DNA from: an uncultured Bacteroidia bacterium
GTDB lineage: Bacteria > Bacteroidota > Bacteroidia > Bacteroidales > ML635J-15
Assembly: GCA_902800045.1 (NCBI GenBank)
Contig: CADCCZ010000004.1
Location: 62,001 to 126,000, forward strand
Direction: 5' to 3'
DNA: 64,000 nucleotides
Shown: positions 9,175-17,174 of the stretch, one piece after another
How positions within the stretch are numbered: the first letter of the stretch is position 1
How the letters are laid out: the number at the start of each line of letters is the position of its first letter
The notes under the pieces: model-generated
What the model saw: only the letters and a program-made list of their open reading frames with translations
Database searches by the model: none
What the model was told of the DNA's origin: nothing
Made by a program: the position numbers and the translations under genes

Positions 9175-9822
9175 CAAAAAAACATATTACCCGACCATTC
9201 CCTTCTCGCCTTCTGGAAAATGGAGGAGAGCGAGGAACAGTTGCGTACGTTGTGCGACCTTAGCGACGAGGACTTGCGTATAATCGGCAGTTGCAAATCA
9301 AACAGCCGTCATATCGAATTGCTGTCGGTACGCGCCCTGCTAAAAGCCGTCGGCATACGCCAGACCATACACTACGACGACCGCAGGCCATACCTCGACG
9401 AAGGTTACATTTCGATCAGCCATTCGTCCGACGTTGCAGCAATAATCTACAGTCCCGACCATCCTGTTGCTATCGACATTGAACACATAGATCCGAGAAT
9501 TCAAATCGTGGCGAAACGAATGTTTTCCGACGAAGAACTTGCCGCAGCCAACGGAGACCTCGAGAAGTTGACAATCCTTTGGAACTGCAAGGAGTGCGTC
9601 TTCAAACTTGCCAACGACAATGGCATTGATTTCCGCAAGATGATAGAAGTCGATTTGTCGTACGATTTTTCGTTTCAGGATAATTCCAGCAAAGAAAATC
9701 CCATTGTACATAATCCCATCATCCATTGTACATTAAAAAAATCTGGCTCCACAAAACATTTTTCGTTTTCTGCGATGAAATTTGAAGATAATATGGTGGC
9801 GTGGGGGAGAGAAAAGGGTTAG
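9166..9822 (+). CDS. 4'-phosphopantetheinyl transferase family protein
   Basis: This 218-residue Sfp/AcpT-type transferase attaches the phosphopantetheine arm of coenzyme A to a Ser on carrier proteins. Visible motifs are ISISHSSDVAAII, the Mg-binding VAIDIEHID (D-x-E), and WNCKECVFKL, which matches the W-x-x-K-E signature with Cys where Ala is common. The start is TTG 9166, because family-like sequence (LIQKNILPDHSLLAFWK) extends upstream of the first ATG at 9220. The start codon sits in an A/T-rich tandem repeat, and the 3' part of the gene (about 9700-9736) contains similar repeat-like sequence. A carrier protein is encoded at 25132. Confidence 0.85.
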   Translation: MLIQKNILPDHSLLAFWKMEESEEQLRTLCDLSDEDLRIIGSCKSNSRHIELLSVRALLKAVGIRQTIHYDDRRPYLDEGYISISHSSDVAAIIYSPDHPVAIDIEHIDPRIQIVAKRMFSDEELAAANGDLEKLTILWNCKECVFKLANDNGIDFRKMIEVDLSYDFSFQDNSSKENPIVHNPIIHCTLKKSGSTKHFSFSAMKFEDNMVAWGREKG

Positions 9823-10058
9823 AAGGCTAAAAGGCTAATTCAAACAACATAAAACAGACGTTGCGCGCAACGTCTCTAACAAAATAATTTTTAAACAAAC
9901 TCAAACCACTTCAAACTCAAAATGGCTAAAAGGCCAACAGACTGTGAGCCTGCAAGCCTACTAAAAGGCTTTTGTCTGATTTTTTTATCATCCCTATTGT
10001 CAATTCATTTTTTTCTTCTACCTTTGCTAAAAATTATAATATATAAAATCGAATTTTT
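9823..10058. other. Intergenic spacer with palindromes and the omp promoter
   Basis: No gene is visible. A perfect 20-bp palindrome (AGACGTTGCGCGCAACGTCT, 9856-9875) resembles short intergenic palindromes elsewhere in the window. Further on, sequence of the CAGACTGTGAGCCTGCAAGC type recurs in the hairpin at 11645-11703. The promoter of the 10059 gene is at the right end. Confidence 0.6.
9997..10026 (+). promoter_or_regulatory. Bacteroidota-type promoter
   Basis: A TTG -33 element (9997-9999), 19 bases, then TAccTTTG (10019-10026), 33 bases before the ATG of the zinc-ribbon/OmpA gene. Confidence 0.6.
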
Positions 10059-11642
10059 ATGAAAAGATTGATAGTATTAACGCTGGCAACATTGTGTCTT
10101 TCGTTTGTTGCAAACGCACAAATTGGCAACCTAATTAAGAATAAGCTTAACCAGAAGGTTCAAGAAGGCGTAAACCATGCCGTAGATAAGGCTGTGGACA
10201 ATGCAATCGACAATACTTTCGACAATACTAGGAAAGCGCTCGAAAAGGAAAAGAACGACAATTCCAAAACAGTTCACGACGATGCCCACGACAATGGCGG
10301 ATGGACTTGTCCGGCCTGTGGAGCAACTGGCAACACTGGCAATTTCTGCAAGGAATGTGCAGCCAAGAAGCCGAGTGCAAACTCAGCTCCAGAAAACAAC
10401 ACTGCTGACGAAAGCGGTTGGACCTGCCCGGCCTGCGGACATACTGGCAACCAAGGTAAATTCTGCAACGAGTGTGGAGCAAAGAAACCGGAAGCAACTG
10501 CAGCCGATGATTCTTGGACTTGCCCACAGTGCGGACACAAGGGCAATAAGGGTAAATTCTGCGACGAATGTGGTGCAAAACGCGATGGAACAAAGCAGAA
10601 CGAACGCGCTCAGTCGGAATGGAATAAATTCGACTTTGTCCCCGGCGACGAAGTAATATTCTATGACCAACTTGAAGGAGAGCAACTTGGTGAATTCCCA
10701 AGCAAATGGGAACTTATAGAAGGTGAAGCAGAAATACAGAAGGTAAATGGCGAGAATGTGATTGCACTGATGAAAGGAGGGCGTATCATGCCGCTAATTG
10801 AGCCGACATGGAACTACCTGCCTGATGTTTATACCATCGAGTTCGACTACTATGAGTTCATGGAGAAGAATGGCGAGGATTATGGTGAAATTAACTTTAT
10901 GTCAATGCCTGCTGACGAACACAATCTTATTTGGCCATTATGGTCAATCAGATTCCTTAACTATATCGGAGAGAACAACCATATTTCCTGGAATGATGAT
11001 AGCAAGGATATTTACACAAGTTTCGCAGACGAGGCAATAACTACAGGCAAAGGCCTTAGCAACACCAACCATTTGGATAAAGTAGAGTTTAACAAGTGGC
11101 ATCATATCTCTATCTCCGTGAACAAGCGCGCCGTGAAAGTGTATTTCGACGAAACACGCGTACTGAATGTACCGAATTTCAAAAACCCTAACAGTGGCTT
11201 TTTCGGTTTCCACTACTGCTGTGCAACAACGCAGTATCCTGCATACATTAAGAATATTCGTTTTGCCAAAGGTGCAAAACCCCTCTACGACCGTATGATG
11301 ACCGATGGCAAGTTCATTACCTACGGCATTACCTTCGATGTTGGCAAGTCGGTAATTAAGCCGGAGTCAATGGGCGAAATCAACCGCATCGTGCAACTTA
11401 TGAACGACAATCCGGAACTCAAGTTCGAAGTTCAGGGTCACACCGACAATACTGGCAATGCAGCATCTAACCAGACCCTCAGCGAAGCCCGCGCAAAGGC
11501 AATCGTTGACAAGTTGGTCGAAATGGGAATCTCTGCCGACAGGCTTACATCGGTTGGTAAGGGACAGACTTCGCCAATTGCCGACAACAGCACCGAAGAA
11601 GGCAAGGCCAAGAACAGAAGGGTTGAATTCGTGAAGAAGTAA
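10059..11642 (+). CDS. Zinc-ribbon / LamG-like / OmpA-domain envelope protein
   Basis: This 527-residue protein has a signal peptide (MKRLIVLTLATLCLSFVANA). Next comes an amphipathic helix, then three zinc-ribbon-like repeats at about 82-105, 121-144 and 153-176, each with W-T-C-P-x-C-G and C-x-E-C-(A/G)-A-K. A concanavalin/LamG-like beta domain follows (about 190-415). The C-terminal OmpA domain (about 422-527, with VQGHTDNTGN and NRRVEF) should bind peptidoglycan. The OmpA domain and signal peptide place it in the envelope, probably the periplasmic side of the outer membrane. Four-Cys zinc ribbons are unusual in that oxidising compartment. Their role is unknown; zinc binding or disulfides are both possible. 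Confidence 0.8.
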   Translation: MKRLIVLTLATLCLSFVANAQIGNLIKNKLNQKVQEGVNHAVDKAVDNAIDNTFDNTRKALEKEKNDNSKTVHDDAHDNGGWTCPACGATGNTGNFCKECAAKKPSANSAPENNTADESGWTCPACGHTGNQGKFCNECGAKKPEATAADDSWTCPQCGHKGNKGKFCDECGAKRDGTKQNERAQSEWNKFDFVPGDEVIFYDQLEGEQLGEFPSKWELIEGEAEIQKVNGENVIALMKGGRIMPLIEPTWNYLPDVYTIEFDYYEFMEKNGEDYGEINFMSMPADEHNLIWPLWSIRFLNYIGENNHISWNDDSKDIYTSFADEAITTGKGLSNTNHLDKVEFNKWHHISISVNKRAVKVYFDETRVLNVPNFKNPNSGFFGFHYCCATTQYPAYIKNIRFAKGAKPLYDRMMTDGKFITYGITFDVGKSVIKPESMGEINRIVQLMNDNPELKFEVQGHTDNTGNAASNQTLSEARAKAIVDKLVEMGISADRLTSVGKGQTSPIADNSTEEGKAKNRRVEFVKK

Positions 11643-11644
11643 AA

Positions 11645-11703
11645 GTCTAACAGGCTCGCAGGCAAACATGCTGACAGCCTGTGAGACTGCAAGCCTGTTA
11701 GAC
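11645..11703. repeat. Palindromic hairpin element
   Basis: Perfect 12-bp arms GTCTAACAGGCT (11645-11656) and AGCCTGTTAGAC (11692-11703) enclose further inverted pieces. It starts just after the stop of the OmpA-type gene. There is no T-run, so it is probably a REP-like element rather than an intrinsic terminator. Confidence 0.6.
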
Positions 11704-11732
11704 AGACAACATGTAAACAAACATTTAATAAT

Positions 11733-12167
11733 ATGAAAAGGACATTTTTAGCACTTATGTGCATTGCAAGTTTAGTCATAATGACTGCTTGCGGAAACAA
11801 CAAGGAACAAAGCACAGACAAAACCAGCGAATCCGCTACCGAATCTGTTGAACCAGCAAAAAGTTCTGCTCCAGAATCTGTTTCTAGGACAAAATGGTTT
11901 TATGAATCAGAAAATAGTACATATCGTCTGACTATCAGCGTCGAAGATAATGCAAATCTTTTCTTCACGAAGTATGACGATGATGGCAATCTGCTGGATA
12001 GTGGCAATCTGTTTGGTGATGTCACATATAATAACGGCGAAGGCAGTATTCCTCTTGGTGAAAATGGAAATGTTGTTGACAAGGCTACATTTACTGTCTG
12101 CGACAAGGAGATGAAGTTTACTTTTAAGGGTGAGACTGTAACAATGAAGCAAAAATCAATAGATTAA
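11733..12167 (+). CDS. Small putative lipoprotein, function unknown
   Basis: This is a 144-residue protein. The N-terminus (MKRTFLALMCIASLVIMTAC) is a lipoprotein signal with a lipobox ending at Cys20. A Ser/Glu/Thr-rich linker (about 24-50) follows, then a small beta-rich domain of about 90 residues (TKWFYESENSTYRLTISVED onward), which is reminiscent of generic lipocalin-like or META-like lipoprotein folds but not assignable. It lies 15 bases before the next gene, so the two may be co-transcribed. Confidence 0.75.
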   Translation: MKRTFLALMCIASLVIMTACGNNKEQSTDKTSESATESVEPAKSSAPESVSRTKWFYESENSTYRLTISVEDNANLFFTKYDDDGNLLDSGNLFGDVTYNNGEGSIPLGENGNVVDKATFTVCDKEMKFTFKGETVTMKQKSID

Positions 12168-12182
12168 CCCAATAAGAAGATT

Positions 12183-12839
12183 ATGAAAAAGAATGTTTTA
12201 ACGCTGATGCTTGTTCTATTGGCATTAGTATTCGCCAATGCAGGGTTCGCACAGACATACATGCCCGAGAAGGTCGGCACAAAAATAACCTACGTTGACA
12301 AGGACGCAAAAGGCAAGATAATACAGGCCTTCAGGTACGAGATAACCGACGTACAGAAGGGCGACGGCAAGACCACAATACTTTTCGACATAGTTTGGCT
12401 GAAGGACAACTTCAAGGAGACTGGCGAAGTGTATAAGGGCAAGGTTTGGAGTGCCGACGGCTATTTCCACACCGACGTACGTTATGCTCTCGGTTCGCTG
12501 GCTTCGATGGTGAATATCGACTCGATAAAGGGTCACACAATTATCCTTCCCGAACATCCATCTAACGGTGAAAAGCTTGACGACTGCCACATTACTGGAC
12601 CAGGCATCGCCATTAACAATAACAACGTTACAGTTACAACCGGACAGAGCGTCACAACCAACGCCGGCACATACGATTGCATCCGCGTAGATTCGGAAGA
12701 CAGCGCACAGATACTTTTCGTAAAGGTAAATGTAACTTCGAAGCAGTGGTGGAAACTCGGCGTAGGTCCTGTGAAGTACGAGTCGTACAACAAGAAGGGC
12801 AAGATGACACTCAACAGGGAACTGTACTCTATCGAGTAG
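12183..12839 (+). CDS. Secreted protein, possibly TapB/DUF3108-like
   Basis: This 218-residue protein has a signal peptide (MKKNVLTLMLVLLALVFANA-GFAQ). The mature part looks all-beta: a G-T-K-I-T-Y-V-D start, alternating strands, and a segment with TTNAGTYDCIRV near the C-terminus. Sequences of this kind are often annotated as TapB or DUF3108-like, but that link is a guess from pattern. It follows the 11733 lipoprotein by 15 bases. Periplasmic or outer-membrane location is inferred from the signal peptide. Confidence 0.7.
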   Translation: MKKNVLTLMLVLLALVFANAGFAQTYMPEKVGTKITYVDKDAKGKIIQAFRYEITDVQKGDGKTTILFDIVWLKDNFKETGEVYKGKVWSADGYFHTDVRYALGSLASMVNIDSIKGHTIILPEHPSNGEKLDDCHITGPGIAINNNNVTVTTGQSVTTNAGTYDCIRVDSEDSAQILFVKVNVTSKQWWKLGVGPVKYESYNKKGKMTLNRELYSIE

Positions 12840-13012
12840 TTTGAAGGTTTCTATGTTTCTAAGTTTCAAGTTGGCAACAAGCTGCAGGATTAAATCATTG
12901 AACTTTGAACCGTTGAACCAGAAACAAAAAAAATATTGCATCATAACAGAATATTCATTTTCTTTGCAAAAAATTATTTATTCATAACATAAAACTTTAA
13001 GGAGATAAAATT

Positions 13013-13411
13013 ATGGCAGAAGAACTCGAAAAAAAGCCTGTAGAAAACAACGCACAGACAGAGGTTACACCAGAAGATGTACAGAATAACAAAGTATTTG
13101 CAATACTTGCATACTTCGGCATTTTGGTATTGGTTCCAATATTTGCAGCAAAGGAATCAAAGTTTGCACGTTTCCATGCAAATCAAGGTCTCGTACTTTG
13201 CATAGTTGAAGTTGTATGGTATTTGATAAGCTACTTTATTTCGTTGGCATTGATACATTCGTTGTCATTCGGATTCTTGGCTTTGTGGACTGGAATTAGC
13301 TGGTTGGTTAATATTGGTATCCTTGTATTCGCAATCATTGGTATTGTTAATGCAGCACAGGGAAGCACCAAGCCTATGCCATTGTTCGGCAAATTCAAAA
13401 TCTTGAAGTAA
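13013..13411 (+). CDS. DUF4870-like small membrane protein
   Basis: This 132-residue protein has an acidic, polar N-terminus (about 1-25) and three to four predicted membrane helices (about 28-45, 60-80, 82-105, 108-125). The KESKFARFHANQGLVLCIVE segment and the order of helices resemble DUF4870/Tic20-like proteins, whose function is unknown. A weak promoter (TTG 12936-12938, TTtcTTTG 12959-12966) lies upstream, and a strong intrinsic terminator follows, so it is probably monocistronic. Confidence 0.8.
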   Translation: MAEELEKKPVENNAQTEVTPEDVQNNKVFAILAYFGILVLVPIFAAKESKFARFHANQGLVLCIVEVVWYLISYFISLALIHSLSFGFLALWTGISWLVNIGILVFAIIGIVNAAQGSTKPMPLFGKFKILK

Positions 13412-13433
13412 GCGGATTTTAATTTAAAATATG

Positions 13434-13461
13434 ACGGCTCTCTATCGGGAGCCGTTTTTTT
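13434..13461 (+). terminator. Intrinsic terminator
   Basis: Stem ACGGCTC/GAGCCGT (13434-13440, 13449-13455) followed by seven T, 22 bases after the stop of the DUF4870-like gene. Confidence 0.85.
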
Positions 13462-13544
13462 GTAAAAAAATCTCACCAAACTATTCGCAAGTCAGTTTAT
13501 TTTTTTAGATTTGCAAAACAAAAAATAACTTAAACAAAAATATT

Positions 13545-15185
13545 ATGAATAACGCATTATTCTCATTCAGAGAGCCGAAAAACGAACCGGGATTCTCATA
13601 CGCACCCGGAACTCCAGAAAGAAAATTATTGAAAGAAGAACTCGAACGTCAGTTCAACCAGTGCATCGAAATTCCTTGCATCATTGGCGGTAAGGAAGTT
13701 AAGACCGGTGACATGGGCAAGGTTGTTATGCCTACAAACCACAAGCACGTGCTTGCAAAGTACCACAAGGTTGGCAAGAAGGAAGTACAGATGGCTATCG
13801 ACGCTGCATTGGCAGCTAAGAAGCAGTGGGAAGACACCCCATGGATCGAACGCGCTTCCATCATGATGCGTATAGGTGAACTTCTTTCGAAGAAATACAG
13901 ATATGTAATCAACGCAGCTACTATGCTCGGTCAGGGCAAGAACCCGATGCAGGCTGAAATCGACAGCGCACAGGAAACTATCGACTTCCTCCGCTTCAAC
14001 TCGTACTTCGCATCGAAGATTTACGCTCAGCAGCCAATCTCCGACAATTCGGTACTCAACCGCAACGAATACCGCGCAATGGAAGGATTCGTTTACGCAA
14101 TCACTCCTTTCAACTTCACATCAATCGCTTGCAACCTCAACATTTCGCCAGTATTGATGGGTAATGTTACCATTTGGAAGCCGGCTACAACCGCTATCCT
14201 TTCCAACTACTACCTGATGAAGATTTTCCAGGAAGCAGGTTTGCCCGACGGCGTTATCAACTTCCTCCCAGGCAAGGGTTCGGTTATCAGCAGCGTTGCT
14301 TTCACTTCACCACACCTCGCAGGTATCCACTTCACCGGTAGCACATCTACTTTCAAGGCATTCTGGAAGCAGATTGGCGACAACATCGACAAGTACAACA
14401 CTTATCCAAAGATTGTCGGCGAAACTGGCGGTAAGGACTTCATCTTCGCTCACAAGTCGGCTGACCCACGCGAACTCGCAGTTGCAATCGTACGCGGTGC
14501 TTTCGAATTCCAGGGACAGAAGTGCTCGGCTGCTTCACGCGCATACATTCCAAAGTCGTTGTGGGACGAAACCTTGAAGAATGTTAAGGAAATGATGAAG
14601 ACCGTAAAGGTTGGCGATGTATTCGACTTCACAAACTTCGTAAACGCAGTTATCGACGAAGAATCGTTCGATAAGATTGCAGGTTACATCGACAGGGCTA
14701 AGAAGTCGCGCAAGGCTAAGATTGCTCTCGGTGGAACATACGACAAGAAGGTTGGCTACTTCATCGACCCGACTATCATCGTTACTACCGATCCGCACTA
14801 CGAGGCTATCCAGGAAGAAATGTTCGGTCCGGTTATCACTGTTTTCGTTTACGACGACGACAAGTACACCGAAACTCTTCACCTCTGCGACGAAACTTCG
14901 CCATACGCACTTACAGGTTCAATCTTTGCAAAGTGCCGCTATGCAATCATCGAAGCCGAAAACGTACTTCGTCACGCAGCTGGTAACTTCTACATCAACG
15001 ACAAGCCGACAGGCGCAGTTGTTGGCAACCAGCCATTCGGCGGTGCAAGGGCATCGGGTACAAACGACAAGGCAGGTAGCGAACTCAACCTCTACAGATG
15101 GATTAGCACCCGCTCGATAAAGGAAACTTTCTGCCCACCGACAGAATACGGTTATCCTTTCCTTGGCGCTGACAAGAAAAAATAA
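13545..15185 (+). CDS. pruA: L-glutamate gamma-semialdehyde (P5C) dehydrogenase
   Basis: This 546-residue enzyme of the aldehyde dehydrogenase superfamily oxidises glutamate semialdehyde (from proline or arginine breakdown) to glutamate with NAD. The catalytic Cys is C327 in FQGQKCSAASRAY. The general-base Glu lies in VGETGGKDFIF, and the coenzyme-binding region includes GNVTIWKPA and FTGSTSTFKAFW. Its length and the PruA-type GQKCSA context favour P5C dehydrogenase over other family members. A TAgaTTTG box (13506-13513) is upstream and an intrinsic terminator downstream, so it is probably a single-gene unit. No proline dehydrogenase is fused or adjacent. Confidence 0.95.
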   Translation: MNNALFSFREPKNEPGFSYAPGTPERKLLKEELERQFNQCIEIPCIIGGKEVKTGDMGKVVMPTNHKHVLAKYHKVGKKEVQMAIDAALAAKKQWEDTPWIERASIMMRIGELLSKKYRYVINAATMLGQGKNPMQAEIDSAQETIDFLRFNSYFASKIYAQQPISDNSVLNRNEYRAMEGFVYAITPFNFTSIACNLNISPVLMGNVTIWKPATTAILSNYYLMKIFQEAGLPDGVINFLPGKGSVISSVAFTSPHLAGIHFTGSTSTFKAFWKQIGDNIDKYNTYPKIVGETGGKDFIFAHKSADPRELAVAIVRGAFEFQGQKCSAASRAYIPKSLWDETLKNVKEMMKTVKVGDVFDFTNFVNAVIDEESFDKIAGYIDRAKKSRKAKIALGGTYDKKVGYFIDPTIIVTTDPHYEAIQEEMFGPVITVFVYDDDKYTETLHLCDETSPYALTGSIFAKCRYAIIEAENVLRHAAGNFYINDKPTGAVVGNQPFGGARASGTNDKAGSELNLYRWISTRSIKETFCPPTEYGYPFLGADKKK

Positions 15186-15204
15186 GTATTGATTCCAATC
15201 ATAC

Positions 15205-15235
15205 AGGCGGAGACAATAATCTCCGCCTTTTTTTT
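15205..15235 (+). terminator. Intrinsic terminator
   Basis: Perfect stem AGGCGGAG/CTCCGCCT (15205-15212, 15221-15228) with an eight-T tail, just after pruA. Confidence 0.9.
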
Positions 15236-15244
15236 GGCACGACG

Positions 15245-15273
15245 TTTGAATAACAAATATTTTGTTACTTTTG
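15245..15273 (+). promoter_or_regulatory. Bacteroidota-type promoter
   Basis: TTTG (15245-15248), 17 bases, TActTTTG (15266-15273), 27 bases before the ATG of the three-repeat protein. Confidence 0.65.
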
Positions 15274-15300
15274 CATAATAATTTTTTAAACGTATAAAAT

Positions 15301-15975
15301 ATGAGAAACTTACTGTCGATTTCATTACTTATGATTTTCACATTTGCTGCATGTTGTACATTTGCACAAAATACCACCAAGCAGAATCAATCAAGCAAAC
15401 AGAACAGCAGAGTGCAGTCTATTTCCACGGCAACTGCTAAGCCTAAACCTTCGTGCTGGGAAATTACTGGCGAAAACGGTGACCTTGAATTTAGATGGGA
15501 TACAGAGGAAAATGTAAGACAGTGGATTAACGAAATGCAATCGCAGCACAACGAAACATATACTTACAAATCGTGTAATCATAGAACAGTAGAAGCATGC
15601 GATGCTAACAACGAAAAATCTCAGCCCAAGAAGTGCTGGAAGATAACAGGAACAAAGAACGGTCAAGGATATGAGCAGTATCTCTGGTCAACCGAAACGG
15701 TAGCAAGACGCAAGGTTGCCAACTTGCAAAGTGATGGTTATCAGCAGGCAAGATACGTTGAAACACCAGCCAACGACGAAAAATCGTGCCATGCTCCAGC
15801 AGCAAATACCAATCCGAATGAACCTTCCTGCTGGAAGATAGTAATCGGCAATACTGTAACATATCTTTGGGGCTACGAAGTTGATGCACAATCAACTGTA
15901 AATGCTGCAATTAATTCAGGTCAGACCGCATCGTACGAACTTTCACCGAACAAGACCAAAGATTCTTGTAGATAA
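15301..15975 (+). CDS. Secreted protein with three Cys/Trp repeats, unknown function
   Basis: This 224-residue protein has a signal peptide (cleavage near CCTFAQ). The rest is three imperfect units of about 45-55 residues, starting near 56, 115 and 178. Each opens with S/K-C-W-K/E-I, has a central Y/F-x-W and an x-E-x-x-V/A run, and ends in Y...C. Cys at both ends of each unit suggests one disulfide per module. I do not recognise the family. It has its own promoter and ends 2 bases from the convergent capA-like gene with no terminator between. Confidence 0.75.
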   Translation: MRNLLSISLLMIFTFAACCTFAQNTTKQNQSSKQNSRVQSISTATAKPKPSCWEITGENGDLEFRWDTEENVRQWINEMQSQHNETYTYKSCNHRTVEACDANNEKSQPKKCWKITGTKNGQGYEQYLWSTETVARRKVANLQSDGYQQARYVETPANDEKSCHAPAANTNPNEPSCWKIVIGNTVTYLWGYEVDAQSTVNAAINSGQTASYELSPNKTKDSCR

Positions 15976-15977
15976 AA

Positions 15978-17168
15978 TTACTTGTAGAGATTCTTATTTA
16001 CCACCTCATGTAGCCCGTTCACAAACTCCTTGTTGAAGCCAAGGTTGTAGCGGAAGTGGGTTTTTTCGTAGAACTCGTCGTACTGCTCTAACGGCACGAG
16101 GGTAAACTTCTTCATGTCGTAGTTCAGATGGTTGACAATTAGATGGTTTGTAATGTCGGAAAAATCCACCTTGCCATTGTCGAGCGTAACCTTGAACTGA
16201 GACAATAGTCCAACTTGGTATGCATTGTCGAAGGTTTCCTGACCTTTGGGCGTGCGGGCAATGTCGTTGTCCTGTGATGCGAAGTTGCCAAGCGAATAAT
16301 AAACTAGAGTCTTGTGGTCGCTACCAATGATTTCGACTGGTTGTACCGAATGTGAATGGCTGCCATAAACGATGTCGGCACCATGTTCGTTGAGGAATTT
16401 TGCCATTTCCTTCTGCTCGCTGTTTGGCTCAAAGGTAAATTCCGTTCCCCAGTGCATCATCACGACAAGCACATCAACCTGCGGTCTAAGTACCGACATT
16501 TCGTTGGCAATCAGATTTTTGTACTCATCGGTGACTTTGCGGGTTTCTGGATTTCTGTATAGCCCGACGAGGTCTCGGTATTGCTGAGGAACAATTTGGT
16601 TTGTGCTTAATGTGTATGCCAAAAATCCGAACTTTATGCCGTTTTTCTCAACGATTCTAGGCGTTTCGCGGTCTTGCTGGCTACGGTAAGTGCCTACTGT
16701 TACAATATCGGTGCTGTCGAAGAAGTCGAGAGTGGAGTTTATGCCTTCGATGCCGCGGTCGAATGTGTGGTTGTTTGCGGTTGACAACACCTGCATATCG
16801 AGCGATGCCACCAGTTCGCCTATGTAGTACGGTGCGCAGAAGTTGTAGTTGTCGCCGCTGACCTTCATGCGATCGTTGCCGATTACGACTTCCATGTTGC
16901 CAACGGAGAGGTCGTCATCTTCGAAGTATTTTTTTACAAGTGCAAAGTAGGAATTTCGATCGTAGCCGTTATCGACAGCAGAGAAAAACGGAGCTTCGAA
17001 CAGGAAATCGCCAACAAAGGTCAATTTCGCTTCGCGTGGCTGTTGTTGAGTCACAGAATCATTTGTTGTATTTTCTGCGTTTGAGTTTGCTTGTCCGTTA
17101 GAATTGCAACTGCACAACATTGATAACAATGCGATTGCAACATAGAATATGATTGTTTCCGCTTTCAT
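15978..17168 (-). CDS. CapA-family metallophosphatase-like lipoprotein
   Basis: This 396-residue protein has a lipoprotein signal (lipobox LCSC near residue 21). It carries the CapA/PGA-biosynthesis fold: FVGDFLFEAPFF at the start, GNMEVVIG, ANNHTFDRGIEG, MMHWGTEF and GSHSHSVQPVE. These His/Asp/Asn clusters match the calcineurin-like metal site. CapA relatives are linked to poly-gamma-glutamate export in Bacillus, but most Bacteroidota members are uncharacterised and no capBC genes are here. It is the last gene of the bcp-recA-TPR-capA operon, 6 bases after the TPR gene. Confidence 0.88.
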   Translation of the reverse strand: MKAETIIFYVAIALLSMLCSCNSNGQANSNAENTTNDSVTQQQPREAKLTFVGDFLFEAPFFSAVDNGYDRNSYFALVKKYFEDDDLSVGNMEVVIGNDRMKVSGDNYNFCAPYYIGELVASLDMQVLSTANNHTFDRGIEGINSTLDFFDSTDIVTVGTYRSQQDRETPRIVEKNGIKFGFLAYTLSTNQIVPQQYRDLVGLYRNPETRKVTDEYKNLIANEMSVLRPQVDVLVVMMHWGTEFTFEPNSEQKEMAKFLNEHGADIVYGSHSHSVQPVEIIGSDHKTLVYYSLGNFASQDNDIARTPKGQETFDNAYQVGLLSQFKVTLDNGKVDFSDITNHLIVNHLNYDMKKFTLVPLEQYDEFYEKTHFRYNLGFNKEFVNGLHEVVNKNLYK

Positions 17169-17174
17169 TGCGAT

